A stretch of 64,000 nt of DNA from Kalmusia sp. IMI 367209 (lineage: Eukaryota > Ascomycota > Dothideomycetes > Pleosporales > Didymosphaeriaceae), in the NCBI GenBank assembly GCA_027946365.1, contig JAPEUQ010000008.1, positions 496,001-560,000 on the forward strand, read 5' to 3'. Shown here piece after piece: positions 1 to 10,464 of this stretch (position 1 is the first letter of the stretch; each line of letters opens with the position of its first letter). The notes under the pieces were generated by a model. The model saw only the letters and a program-made list of their open reading frames with translations. It was not told the DNA's origin and ran no database searches. Both the position numbers and the translations under genes were made by a program.

Positions 1-534
1 AGAAGCTTGCAAGATCATTTCGTAAGAGACATTCAGACTCAAATTTCACAATTTGGAAGCCTGAAAATCTTCTTGCTGTCTTTGGAGCTCTATCGTAAGC
101 TAGTCGCTTCTCCGCTAAACGACGCATCGTTGTCACCAACTTCTTTTTGGCTACAGCTCGATCCAGATTATACAACTAGATGCAACCATCTCAGCTACGG
201 CTTCCTCTAGAAAGATATAACGTGTGATTTCAGTTTCTATGTAGGTTCCTCTGAGCAGCATGCATAATACTCTTTCGGCGAGGAATGGTCATAAGCAGAC
301 AAAGATTATCTCCGTGTATATACAACTAACTATCCTTAACTTAAAACTGTGAGTGTTTCGTTCGTGACAGAGTTCTTGTTATGTACTAAGATAAGTACCA
401 GTAACACATGAGATTAATAATAGGTTAGGAGTAATGAGTTGTAGGTAAGCATTAGACGAGCCATGGGCGGTACCGGACTGGACATACCTATGGGAGTCCG
501 TACCACTATGCCCGTAATGGTTATGGCTCGGGAA
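1..534. other. Gene-free left edge
   Basis: I see no supportable gene here. The only open frame (7-210, plus strand) is short, resembles nothing I know, and has no convincing splice context. The stretch is the 3' flank of the minus-strand HET-coding gene that ends at 535. Confidence 0.6.
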
Positions 535-3464
535 CTATTGAATTGATACAACTATGTCAGAACTATTGAGGGCAATCCTGTCCTCTCTCAAGAGTGCAAC
601 TCCAACTCTTTCGTACTTGTCCATCTCTTTCGTCGCAACTGCTTGCAGTACTAGCACATAGCACAATAATTGGTCCTTGGGCGTGGAGTCCTTGCTTTTC
701 CCAACAATAACGCATTTGAGAGGTCTCCTGAAGTTGTGTTCGGGCTCGTCGAAGATGACGTCCGTGGTTTCTGTGTTGGCAAAGTCATGGATTGGAGCAC
801 TGATTTTTGCATGTGTAGCTAAATCGGCGTTTTCTGACGCATTTAGTTGTGCGAACGGCGAACTCACATCCTTAGCCCAGTCAACCTTTCCACCTGGTGC
901 GTCCATGTAGTCAATGCCGCCTTCGTATGCCATCCATGACCATGAAGGAATAACGTCACCGCGAAACATCGTTATTTTCTTCAACATAGTACCGGAACGC
1001 TTCCAGAGGAGGCATCGATGAAAGTATGGTATGTCGAAAACGCCGTACGCACCCTTGGTGTCAAGTGATTGGATGATTCGTCTCTCCAGGCCACGAATAG
1101 CAATGGGACGATCCGCGCAGAAAGTCAGAGCTAATTTGGAGTATTTGGAGTACAAATCCTGAAAGAATTCGATCTTCATGCCTTTTACGTCCGACTCAAC
1201 TGAGCGTGGGAAGTCTGCATCGCCTAGAAAAGACGCCCTGCGACTAGAAAAATGTCAGCAGATGTGTACAGTAGCTTTTGTTGTTTGACATACTTCTTCA
1301 TCTTGGTGAGCGTCTCGCACCTTACCCCACCTCCACATTCCCAATAACATTGAGTCTCTGTAAAGTGGATAGTCCTTCGCGATAAAGCTCTTTCCTGTAG
1401 CACCCATCCTCGTTTATTTAGATCCGCCTGATCGACATCTTGGTAAAAGCTATCAATCGCTTCGCATACAAAGTACGAGCTGTCTCTCTTAGCCATCTTT
1501 ACTGACTGTCTCTCGGGGCGTGTTTTGAGAAACCCGTCATTGGTTCCACTTGCGCAGGTAGCTGCGATGGTAACGTAGGCAGAGGAAAAGACTTGCTCCA
1601 TGAGTCTCGATTCGTGGTCCCAATCTTCGGGGTCATCTTGAACGATGCAGAGAGAATCGATCCAAAGATATCTTATGTCCATCTTTCTCGATATTTTCAC
1701 CGCTTGTTCAAACGTCTTAGGAAGATCAGCGACCTGGATTGCTTCCTTGTAAGTGGCGAGGTTGCTTTTGAGGGTGCGAAACAGAGTATTTGTGGTTGGC
1801 GAACCCCAGCGATGCGATAGCGCCAGGTACTTGGCAGCCGTGGCATGCTCTCTATCAATGCAGATGAGTCGTACAGCGCTCGAATGCTCATCTCCAACAT
1901 CTATAACTCTAGTTGGAAGGAAAGAGGTGTTCCTTGGTATGCAGCTATGGCTTCGATCGCAGCTACGAATCCATTCACGAATGGTGTTGATGTTGAACTG
2001 GCTTCCAGATTCAGATAATTCTGGATGGCTAAGCTGGATGCCTGGTAAGGTGCTCTCGAACATTGGTAGCGTATATATGGTAGCAACAGGCTGGCCCGAT
2101 AAAGCACTGCATGCTATGGAAGAACCAACTCGAGAAAACTCAAAATTTGCGTTGTCCGCGAAAACATGTTTGCTGATACCTTGATGTAGAAGCAGGCAAA
2201 GGGAGCAGTATTTAGCCTTCTTCTCCAATCCTGCAGGTGTGTCTGAGAAATCGCATCGTGGAAACCAGAGCTCGAGGCGCGCGCAACGTTCGCATAGTCG
2301 AGGCCTATCTGTGTGCTGTAATTTTAGATAGTGTGTATTAAGATCACTGGCGAGTGAACGTGCAATTTCAATGTCGGGGTCGTATTTCCATTTGTCATCA
2401 AGTGGCTGGAGTCAAGCGAGGTATTGTTAGGTATGGAGTCTTTGAGTGCAAAGAAGACATACCGTGTATCTATATTCCTAAGATAGCATGATGTTAGTAG
2501 CTCAGTTCTCGAAGATAGCGGTGGCTGAAGTACTCACATCCTACAAAAAGTGAAGACGAAGTCAGCTTTCGTCAAGTACAGGTAGATTTGGATACTGCTT
2601 GCGCACCTCGATTCTGTTTCGTGATGCCGTGCTCATAGGATGATTGGCGTCTAACTCGCTAAGCTTTTCTCTGTACTGACTTTCATCGGGAATGGTTTGG
2701 GTCTGCTCATCAAACTTCATCCATTCAATTTTGGTACCATCACCCGCTGTTGCCATTGTAAATATCTCCGTCATCTTCTCGGCCATTTCTTCTGCACTCA
2801 TTCGACCGCCCAGCGATGGATCTGTGAAACCTTCAGACTGACTCAGAGCTGTAGGCGGATGAATCAGGAATTTTGGGAGTTCGGAAGCATTACCATTGGA
2901 CTGCTTTATGGTCGCAGCTCGATGAAGTTTCGTGGTAGACCTTCTTTTGATCGTAGGAACTTGGCCCAGGTCCGTTTGGAGAAGCCCACTGATGACAAGA
3001 TCCAAGAGATTTCGAAGAGCAGTATTAGGCGGACAGCGCAGGTCATTTTTGATATGTTTGACCCAAACTTCCACTACGTTATGCAACTTCGGTTTCTTAC
3101 TAGAGTCAAATTCGTAAAATCTCTTGCTACTTCTTAAGCGTCCACTGAAGTCATCTAGCCCTTCCGGACCGTAAAGAAGCCAGATGATTAACTCTAAGTA
3201 GATACAGCCCATAGACCAGATATCATATCTCCGTGATCGTCCTTTTTTTGGGTCGTGTTGGTCCAGTTCCGTCTCTGGAGGTTCGTACATGATCGTTCCC
3301 ATGCGGGTACGAGTGGCTTTATTACGATCTTCCGTTATGATATTGTGCTTTTTAGTCAAGCCCACGTCTGTGATGACAAAGATGCATGTGCTACGGCGGC
3401 TAATTGGAGGCTCACGGCTATCTCCAAAGCAAAGAATGTTGTCCGGCTTGAGATCACCATGGCG
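535..3464 (-). CDS. Kinase C-lobe plus HET domain (downstream part of an interrupted kinase-HET gene)
   Basis: Proposed exons complement(join(535..1243,1294..2405,2463..2477,2580..3464)). The frame resumes directly after an in-frame TAG at 3465-3467. It opens with the catalytic loop RHGDLKPDN, then DVG in place of the usual DFG, then a C-lobe segment YDIWSMGCIYLEL. After two short introns comes a linker (PLDDKWKYDPDIEIA), cysteine pairs (CERC, CSLC), and a HET domain with its three classic blocks: YLALSHRWG, YLWIDSLCIVQDD and the later TIAAT block. HET domains act in fungal heterokaryon incompatibility and programmed cell death. Counting the TAG as a codon, the whole fusion would be 1424 residues, with HET at about 1009-1150. 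The 15-nt exon and the exact intron after YPNLP are the least certain parts. The HET frame is otherwise intact, so the break looks recent. An alternative is two separate genes, but no ATG suits a HET-only start. Confidence 0.72.
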
Positions 3465-3467
3465 CTA
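3465..3467 (-). other. In-frame TAG between kinase N-lobe and catalytic loop
   Basis: On the minus strand the codons read ...GAA TCA TAG CGC CAT GGT GAT CTC AAG CCG, that is ES-stop-RHGDLKP. The frame is identical on both sides. The only AG-ending intron nearby that would remove the TAG and keep the alpha-E helix would be 14 nt, too short to splice. A longer one (GTGGGC to ATCATAG) would delete the helix that aligns with the paralog. A point nonsense mutation is the simplest reading. Confidence 0.85.
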
Positions 3468-5159
3468 TGATTCTGGACTTTCCTCGGAGCCGTGCAGCTT
3501 GTCAATAGCGTCAGCGAGCCCACAGAATTGATGAAAGATCCATTGAAAGTAAGAATAAGTCAGGTTGGGTGGTTTCATTGCGCAGTAGTCCCGGAGATTC
3601 CCCAGATTTGCCCATGGGAACATGAAATAATGAGTCTCCCCCCATTTAAAATAGGCGATAGCCTTGATCAAATGTGGATGGTTGAGGCTTTGCAACTTTT
3701 TTAAGTTATCTGCTTCCATCTGTACTACTTCCATGAAGTCTCTGTCGTTCAGCTCCAATTTCTTCAACTTCTTCAAAGCGATAACGGGATGATACTCCTG
3801 GGTTTGATCCAGTACGACTGATGATGGTTCGACATGGATCAGAGGACGCCGTGGAAGCTCTTTCTTGGCAGCGGCGGAAGGAGATTCGCCAGAGGCTGCC
3901 AATGCGTTCTGTGTATGATTAGAAGTTTACCGACTTCGTCTCTCTGACATACAAAGAAACGTAGTTCTTACCTGGACATCCTCGCTTTGGAGATGGTCAC
4001 GATGTATGAGTCTTTTTTTGACTTCACTGAAGTTGCTAATTTTCCAGAAAGTGGACTCTCTTTCTGAGGGTGCCTTCCCTACGGGAACCTCTTCTACGGG
4101 CGCTTCTTCTATAAAAGGCATACGGTGCCGCGAATCGAACGTGTAATATTGCTCGTCGGAAGTGAAGATCGGACTAATGAACGCCCATTGCTTTTGGCAG
4201 AAATCGTCTCGGAACTTTTGTTTGAACATCCGGTCACCAAAAACACTCCTCAGTTTATTCATCCTCTTCTCTTCGACTGCTTCAAATTGGCCTGGCTTCG
4301 TGGTGGCTGCGAGAACGCGGTCGAGCTTTTCTGTGACGGGAAGCATCGAGTCACCAAATTCATTCCTACAGAAGACCTCGATCAAGTGCTGTTCATCCAT
4401 CCATACGAGAGCTGTGAATATGCGCGGTGCTTTGGTGCAGACAAAGGCTGTTAAGACTGTCGTCTCAATACTACTGTTGTCTAGCTGTTCGAGAGCTAAT
4501 TGAACCTCGTCTTCGCAGATTAATTCTTTGAGACATCCTTCCGGTAAGTAGCAACTAGGTGACTCATAGTCAGGGACCAGTCTACTCCTGACAGCACTGT
4601 ATGTCAGCCCTCCGGAGGAACCTTCAGGGCTTGTCGGCATTTCGTTTGTGTGTCGTCTTCGTAGAGTGTGAAGATTTGTAGTCCTCGTCAATGATACAAA
4701 AGAGTCGCTTAAGGCTGTTCGTACTCTGTTCAACGATGAAACGCTTCGAGAGGTGTCTGCCGTATCCCTTCTAGTCAACGGCCGGATTGCCTCGACTTGG
4801 TCTAGGAAACTGCTCAAGTCAGGGACATTGGTGTCTTCAGGTTTTGATTCATCTGAGATATGCTTTTCGGTCTGTTCGTGCGACTACTTCAATATCTTGT
4901 TAACTCTAAGGCCTGTAGACATGTCTAAAATTTGGAAGACGTCAAAACGGAGGATACTCACGAGACCCTTAGCGCACAACCCACAACGAAACAAAGACAG
5001 AAACCCCCATTTCTGCTTGTTCATACGTTCAATCAGAGTGGTTCTATCGCTCGCACTTGGTTGCGTTCGTGAACTGACATGAACGACTGCAGGGCACATC
5101 CGGTCCGAGGTCAACGTCATCCAATCAAGATCATGAGTCTGACCACTTCTACTCTGCAT
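3465..5159 (-). CDS. N-terminal domain and kinase N-lobe of the interrupted kinase-HET gene
   Basis: Proposed exons complement(join(3465..3908,3972..4883,4962..5159)); ATG at 5159, donors GTGAGT and GTAAGA. The 517 residues before the TAG hold a Ser/Thr-rich start, then a helical domain of about 130 residues (around 170-300) found again in the neighbouring kinase at 5792. Shared motifs are the IFTALVW segment, the DSMLPV segment, RDDFCQKQW and a final RMPF. Then comes a kinase N-lobe with the likely beta-3 lysine in VIALKK (about K416), NHPHLI, and the hinge-like FPWANLGNLRDY. The frame stops at codon 518, immediately before RHGDLKPDN. Expressed alone it would be a kinase fragment without catalytic residues. 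It is head to head with the intact paralog, about 630 bp apart. The ATG is supported by clean splicing, not by homology I can check. Confidence 0.72.
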
Positions 5160-5791
5160 CGCTTGTTATCGAGAAGCTGGAAGGGATGACGTGTCACCAA
5201 TCTATTCGAGATTTATAATCATGCTTTCACCGGAATTTAGGGGTGGGCGTTCAGCCTGCCTAGGTTTTGGGCTCAGCTTTTGAGAACACTGAAGGTTGAT
5301 CAGTATGCCCCGCATGTTCGTCTCGCTGTTGCCTGAACGCTGCATAATGCAGCCTAGATGCAGCCAATCTCAACAGTAGGACTGTTATCCAATGGCGTGT
5401 GCGAATTAAGTTTTCTAACCGCTGCAGAGCTCGGATATTCCCTGCATCATCCAATGGCGCCTTCGGCTTCAAATATTGTCGTCTGACCGTTTTCGCTTTA
5501 CCCTGGACACTGCAAGCACTCTTTGCGGACTTATCATCTATCAGACGCGCTGATCACCTAGCCGCTGGTTGACCGGTTCTGTCGTCTATCAGCTTACGAT
5601 GGCGTGCAGCCTGCTTGAAAGGCCCAAGAACAACCATCAAGTCCAGTAGCTGCACTAGTCATGCAGAGCCGCATCTTGCCATGGTGAGGCCAAAGGGATG
5701 ACCCGCCGCGTCCGCCCCACCATTCACTCTTCTACCTAAGCGATAGTTCGATGTGTAGCGCACCCAATTTCATCCGACCCTCCTCGACAAC
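5160..5791. promoter_or_regulatory. Shared promoter region of the divergent kinase genes
   Basis: A 632-bp stretch between the two start codons, with no open frame of interest. It must hold both promoters. I see no clear TATA element or repeat. Confidence 0.55.
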
Positions 5792-7395
5792 ATGAACGGA
5801 GACGAGCTATACGTCAGGCTCAGAAAATCTTTGCTCGAATGTTCTTTGCCCAGCAGCCGAAAATTCTTTATACCGGATGCCATCGACGATGAAATTACAG
5901 CCAAGAGTTTCAAAGTCGTGGCGCGATCAAAAATCCAACGACTTTTTCAAAAGGAGTTTGACGACAAGATAGTACAGCAAACAAAGAAAGTTTTCGCTAT
6001 CTTGGTAATGATCGAGAAACCCGATGCAATCAAAGCGCTACTTGCGGAAGAGCTTAACGACAGCCACCTACCTCTTGCCACTGGTTCAGACAGCACCTTG
6101 GTGTCCGCTAACGGCAAAGTCTTTCCATCATTCCAGCTCTGGAAAAGCAAGTCCCGAGATGAGTTCCTGGAGAAGCAATGGTGGGTACAAGTGCCTGTTT
6201 TGAGAAGAAGCGGACAGCATATCGTGTTGGATTCTAAATGCGCCATGCCGATCACAGATTGCAGACCAGTTCATGTTCAGCCAGATTGCATCGTCCACCA
6301 AGGAGTCTTGCACACTTCCCGTTACCAAGCGCTCACTGTATGTCCCCCTCGGCATCTTCGCACTGGCCATAAGCTGACGTGTCACAGACCACTGGTACTG
6401 AGACCAAGGTCGCTATCAAAGAATTTATTAAAGGCGCAGTGCCTTTTGGCAAGGAGATAAAGATTCTCGACCGAATCCTGAACATTCACCACCCGCACCT
6501 AATCCAACACATCTGCTCATTTGTAGCGGGCAAAGGGCACTATGTGGTGTTTCCCTGGGCTGGAGGGGGCAATCTGAGAGAATACTGGGAGAAGCACGAT
6601 CATGCCGACCGAACTGCAGAACTATTTGTCTGGCATCTTCAGCAGCTACTTGGAGGTGCCGATGCCCTCAAGGCTCTACACGAGATCAATTGCCGCCACG
6701 GTGATCTGAAGCCCGAGAACATTCTCCACTTTGATGACAAGAACAACTTCGTCATTGCTGATGTCGGGGTTTCCAGTATACACATGAATGCTACTATGGG
6801 ACGGTCTGTACCAACTTCTAGCAAAGCAACTACGCCTTCCTACGAGGCACCAGATGTCGTCACAGGCGTTGACTCTCCACGATCTCGCCTGTATGACATT
6901 TGGTCACTTGGGTGCATCTTTCTCGAATTCCTAGTGTGGTTTCTCTTCGATCACAATTCAATCGACCTTTTTAGTAGCTCGAGGTTACCACCCGACACGC
7001 CCAAGCAGTTCGCCTCATGGAGCTACTTCTACTACAAACAGGAGAGAGGAGAAGTCATAGTGCACCCAGTGGTCTCAGAGGTGATCAGATCATTGCGGTC
7101 TGATCCACGATGCGAAGGGGATACAGCCCTTGGTGCTGTTCTCGATCTCATCTCTGAGGCCCTTCTCCGCATCGAAGTGAAGGAGCGCCATACAGCCGAT
7201 CAAGTGGTTATCAAACTGCGGGCTATCTATAAACGAGCAAAGTCTGAACCATCCTACTGCTTCAATGTAGTCGAGGTTCATCCAATCAAGCCCATCTGGC
7301 TTCGGAGACCAACAAAGCCCACCGTCCATCAAGCGAAGCCAAGAGATTCAATGATCACAGAAGAATCGCTCGTTCAGCTAAATAACGGTGTTTGA
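5792..7395 (+). CDS. Protein kinase with fungal N-terminal helical domain
   Basis: Exons join(5792..6337,6388..7395), 517 residues; the intron is GTATGT...GCTGAC...CACAG. Residues about 20-165 match the N-terminal domain of the gene at 3465-5159 in order and spacing (VFAILVMI, DSHLPL, FQLWKS, RDEFLEKQW, CAMPI). The kinase domain has VAIKEF (K193), HHPHLI, FPWAGGGNLREY, RHGDLKPEN (D288), DVG (D307) instead of DFG, YEAPDVV and YDIWSLGCIFLEF. The catalytic Lys and both Asp are present, so it may be active despite DVG. Unlike its neighbour it has no HET domain and ends after a short tail. Kinases of this style are common in HET- and NLR-rich fungal loci; the substrate is unknown. Confidence 0.85.
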
Positions 7396-7690
7396 TGCAT
7401 ATCAGCTACCCTCCAACATAACAACAATCAATCGATTGCTAGGCCATGATATGCTCAAATGGCTAAGCTAACAACGCCTCGACACCGGTACTGTTTCATT
7501 GCTAAGAATCTGTATACTGTCACTACGGAAGATTCGCATGACTAGGATAAGTTCTTTCCCAGGCTCGAGATGTCTCTTTCGGGTCAACGATGGCGTCGCG
7601 AGTAAAATCTCAATTGTGATTAGTCGAGCCGTGCCGCTTCTCGATGCAAGTCATGCTATAGCGCGAGTACGAACTATCAAGCGAGCGTTG
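7396..7690. other. 3' flank of the kinase gene
   Basis: I see nothing I can name between the kinase stop and the degenerate repeat-protein remnant. Confidence 0.5.
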
Positions 7691-7943
7691 AGAAAAATCG
7701 CAGAAATGTCTCATAGGAGCAAGGTAGCTGATTATCTCATGCGGCGAGGACTCGACGTAAAATTCACAGAGGATATGGTTAAAGCCGCCGTAGCAAACAG
7801 GTCGAGCGGGAAAGAAGTCACGGGAGTTTTTACTTCAGCAGCGAGTGGTCAAAGTCGCTGCGGCAAATAGTTGGAACAGAGAAGATGTTATGGAGCTTCT
7901 CTTTTTGGTTGTGAGGAAGCGAGTCTACATTGTAATGAAGTAG
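7691..7943 (+). pseudogene. Remnant of a fungal repeat protein with KEVM-type repeats
   Basis: Three repeat units of roughly 26 residues can be read. In one frame SHRSKVADYLMRRG is followed by FTEDMVKAAVANRSSGKEV. One frame over, starting at 7845, VVKVAAANSWNREDVMELLF continues the same pattern and ends at the TAG at 7941. I know this pattern (EEVVKAAA-N..GKEVM-LLL) as repeats of large fungal ankyrin/NACHT-type proteins. The frame change between the units, the missing body of such a protein and the unclear upstream part (7499-7690) mark it as a decayed fragment. It lies next to the kinase/HET pair. Confidence 0.55.
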
Positions 7944-8553
7944 AAAATTTAACGTGAGAGTTTTATTTAAACACATGCGTAATGACCTCCATATTTAGCG
8001 CTCTTTGTCAGTCTCCCAAGTTCTACCTGGCAGGAGTTCCGCTCCACTCGTGCCGCGGGCGTCTACACTCTCGCGTCACTTCCACCCTCGAGCGAACCAA
8101 GCTATACCAGCCTAATGACATCCAACTCTTGTCTTGGAACGTAGGACAAATAAACTTGCACGATTGCGAAGATGAACAGGTCGCTTGATTTCGTAGTAAT
8201 GTGGGAGAGGATAAGACGGTGAGGTGTTGCAGAGGGAAAAGTAAGTTGTGTCCTTTGTAGCCGATGAAGTCACGTGAGGGGCGGCGAGAAAGCGATGGCA
8301 CAGTAGCGCCTGATAAGTAAGGCGTGAGGCAAAGAGCTGCAAAGGCCAGGAAATGAAGAGAACATTGCAAGAGTCAGAAAGAGCAAGCTCATTCCTCCCC
8401 ATCCACGGGCGATGTGGAAAACACAGAAGGACAGATAATCACAGTTTCACACCAGTGTAACTAAGTAAGAACATAAAGAATATGAATACCGGGTATATAT
8501 GCGACCAAATCCTCCCCTTCCCCCTCTCCAAAACTCGCAGCTCTTCTCCAAAC
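7944..8553. other. Intergenic
   Basis: I see no gene. It holds the 3' flank of the minus-strand lipase that ends at 8554. Confidence 0.55.
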
Positions 8554-10464
8554 TCAATCGCTTGCCGTGACCGCCTTGGTAGCGATCAACTCCACCCTCC
8601 GCTTATACATGCTCATCTGATGCTTCACGGGATCCCCATACACCACCTTCCTCAGCATCTCGTCGTTCACCGTGACAGCCTCGACGTCCTCTTCATTCGA
8701 ACTTCCTAGCTTCTGCCGCAGAACGATTAATCGCCCGGCGTTGCTCAGCGTGCACGGGACTACCGGCCAGGGCGGGGAATTCACGGTCGTGAAGCTGGCC
8801 GACGTGGCGGGCAGCGAGGCTTTGGAAGGCTTGGCGGATTTGCGTGATTTCTCGGGCTTGGTCAGGTTGGTGGAGGTGAGGTTGAGTTTCGACATGGACG
8901 TCAGGCTGGAAGTGTAGGATGTGTTGGGTGTGGCGCTGGACCAGAGCTTGAGCAAACTTCTGACGACAGCTTTGTCGGCTCGCGGGACGGGATCGCCTTC
9001 GTTGATGAAGCTGTAGAAGAGGCTCTTTCGGTGTCGCTTGTCTTTGCTGGGTTGGAGAGGGAGAAGCGTGATGGGTGGAGCGCCAAATGTGATGCAGTGC
9101 ACGCGCTTGAAGAAGCCTGTGAGGTAGCTGAGCTCGGATTGCACTTCGAGACTCATCATGTGCGCGTATAGGAGAGCTGCTACCGCGCCGCCTGCTGAGT
9201 GCCCCGTGATGAGCAGGCTGCAATTGGAACGTGCAGGATTGTCTTGTAGTAGAACGCGGAGACGCTCGGCTACGGGCGCTACCATTTTTCGTGCAACGTA
9301 TAAGAAGCCTGCGTGGCAAAGATTGCCGGGATCATCTAGGAAGCCTTCTGGGCTTGAAGGCGCCGACTTGTAATTCACTGCCCAGTCCATGAACGTCTGT
9401 GAGCCGCGGATCGCAAAGACTACCGTGTTCATGTCGTCTCGAGGCAATGACTTCAATATCATAGCTTTTGTGCCTGAACGCCAGTCCGCTGGGACATGCG
9501 TCTCTGACTCGGTACTCGGAAGCGCAGCAGGCGTATATACACGCTCGGAATATGCAGCAGCCAAGCACAGAAGTGGATATGTGGGCATATAGACTTTGAA
9601 TGGTGGAAGATGTGGCGGGAGGCGCGAGTTCGAATACAACCACACTTTGGAGAACATATTCGAGCTTTTCGTGCTCTTCTGGCTGGTATATACTTGCCCC
9701 GCTGATCGTTCCAGCGTAACGCTGGGCTGGAGAGTGGAAGAAGATCCATACGACGGTTCGTCGTCCTCGACCATGAGGTCCTGCTCTTTCCCGCTGAAGA
9801 TGCCTTCATCAATACTAGTGATAACTGCATCCAGCTTAGAACTAAGTCGGTCACAGAGCGCTGCGCTCTGGTTGAGCATTTGCACACTCTTTTTCGTTAC
9901 AAGGGTCGTGGGTTTTTCGACAAACGTCGTCATGGTCACCGCCACACTTTTGTTGGCCAATTCGACGCTCTTTTGAGCACCTGAAGTCACCTGAGCTGTT
10001 AGGTCCTGGTATGATCTTGAAGCTAGCTTTCCGGCTCGATTCCATTGGGCCTCTCCCTTTCTCCACTGTGACTTCACAAGACCAGGCTTTGATGGAGGAG
10101 AAATAGTAGCAAAGCTAGCCGTGGAGTCGCCAAAGTATCCCTGCGGCTGATAACACGGGGGCGAAGCAGGATACGTTTGATCGAAATGTTGTGGCATTTG
10201 TGGTGTTGGACCATATACCGGATGGTGCTGGGGTGGTGGAGCATAGCCGGCATCTAGCTGGGGGCTCACGGAGTAGGCGAATTGTTGTGAAGTGCTCCCG
10301 GCGTAACCATTTTGCTGCGGAACAAAACTCGCATAGCTGTGCTGCTGTGTTTGAAATGTCGATTGCGAAGCCTGTACCGCCCCAGCACTGTTGTAAGGCT
10401 GCGCAATTGTCGGCTTTGGAAGCTTCTTCTGCTTCCGCTCCCGACTCGAGAATCCAAGCGGCAT
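8554..10464 (-). CDS. Class 3 lipase-like alpha/beta hydrolase
   Basis: Single exon, 636 residues, ATG at 10464. The first ~120 residues are low-complexity (Gln, Pro, Tyr, Ser; many PQ and QQ), and a stretch to ~280 has no clear domain. The hydrolase core spans about 290-625: FAIRGSQTFMDW (oxyanion/lid region), the nucleophile elbow GHSAGG (Ser423), the acid in NEGDPVP (Asp491) and a late histidine in DPVKHQ (His615). This triad order is that of fungal class 3 (triacylglycerol) lipases. There is no signal peptide, so it is probably intracellular. The disordered Gln/Tyr-rich N-terminus is not part of the catalytic family and may mediate localisation. Substrate unknown. Confidence 0.88.
   Translation of the reverse strand: MPLGFSSRERKQKKLPKPTIAQPYNSAGAVQASQSTFQTQQHSYASFVPQQNGYAGSTSQQFAYSVSPQLDAGYAPPPQHHPVYGPTPQMPQHFDQTYPASPPCYQPQGYFGDSTASFATISPPSKPGLVKSQWRKGEAQWNRAGKLASRSYQDLTAQVTSGAQKSVELANKSVAVTMTTFVEKPTTLVTKKSVQMLNQSAALCDRLSSKLDAVITSIDEGIFSGKEQDLMVEDDEPSYGSSSTLQPSVTLERSAGQVYTSQKSTKSSNMFSKVWLYSNSRLPPHLPPFKVYMPTYPLLCLAAAYSERVYTPAALPSTESETHVPADWRSGTKAMILKSLPRDDMNTVVFAIRGSQTFMDWAVNYKSAPSSPEGFLDDPGNLCHAGFLYVARKMVAPVAERLRVLLQDNPARSNCSLLITGHSAGGAVAALLYAHMMSLEVQSELSYLTGFFKRVHCITFGAPPITLLPLQPSKDKRHRKSLFYSFINEGDPVPRADKAVVRSLLKLWSSATPNTSYTSSLTSMSKLNLTSTNLTKPEKSRKSAKPSKASLPATSASFTTVNSPPWPVVPCTLSNAGRLIVLRQKLGSSNEEDVEAVTVNDEMLRKVVYGDPVKHQMSMYKRRVELIATKAVTASD

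Noticed and set aside
2538..2540. Three-nucleotide GAT exon in the kinase-HET link
   Set aside because: Possible from the signals, but a single longer intron from 2579 to 2478 explains the same protein with fewer assumptions.
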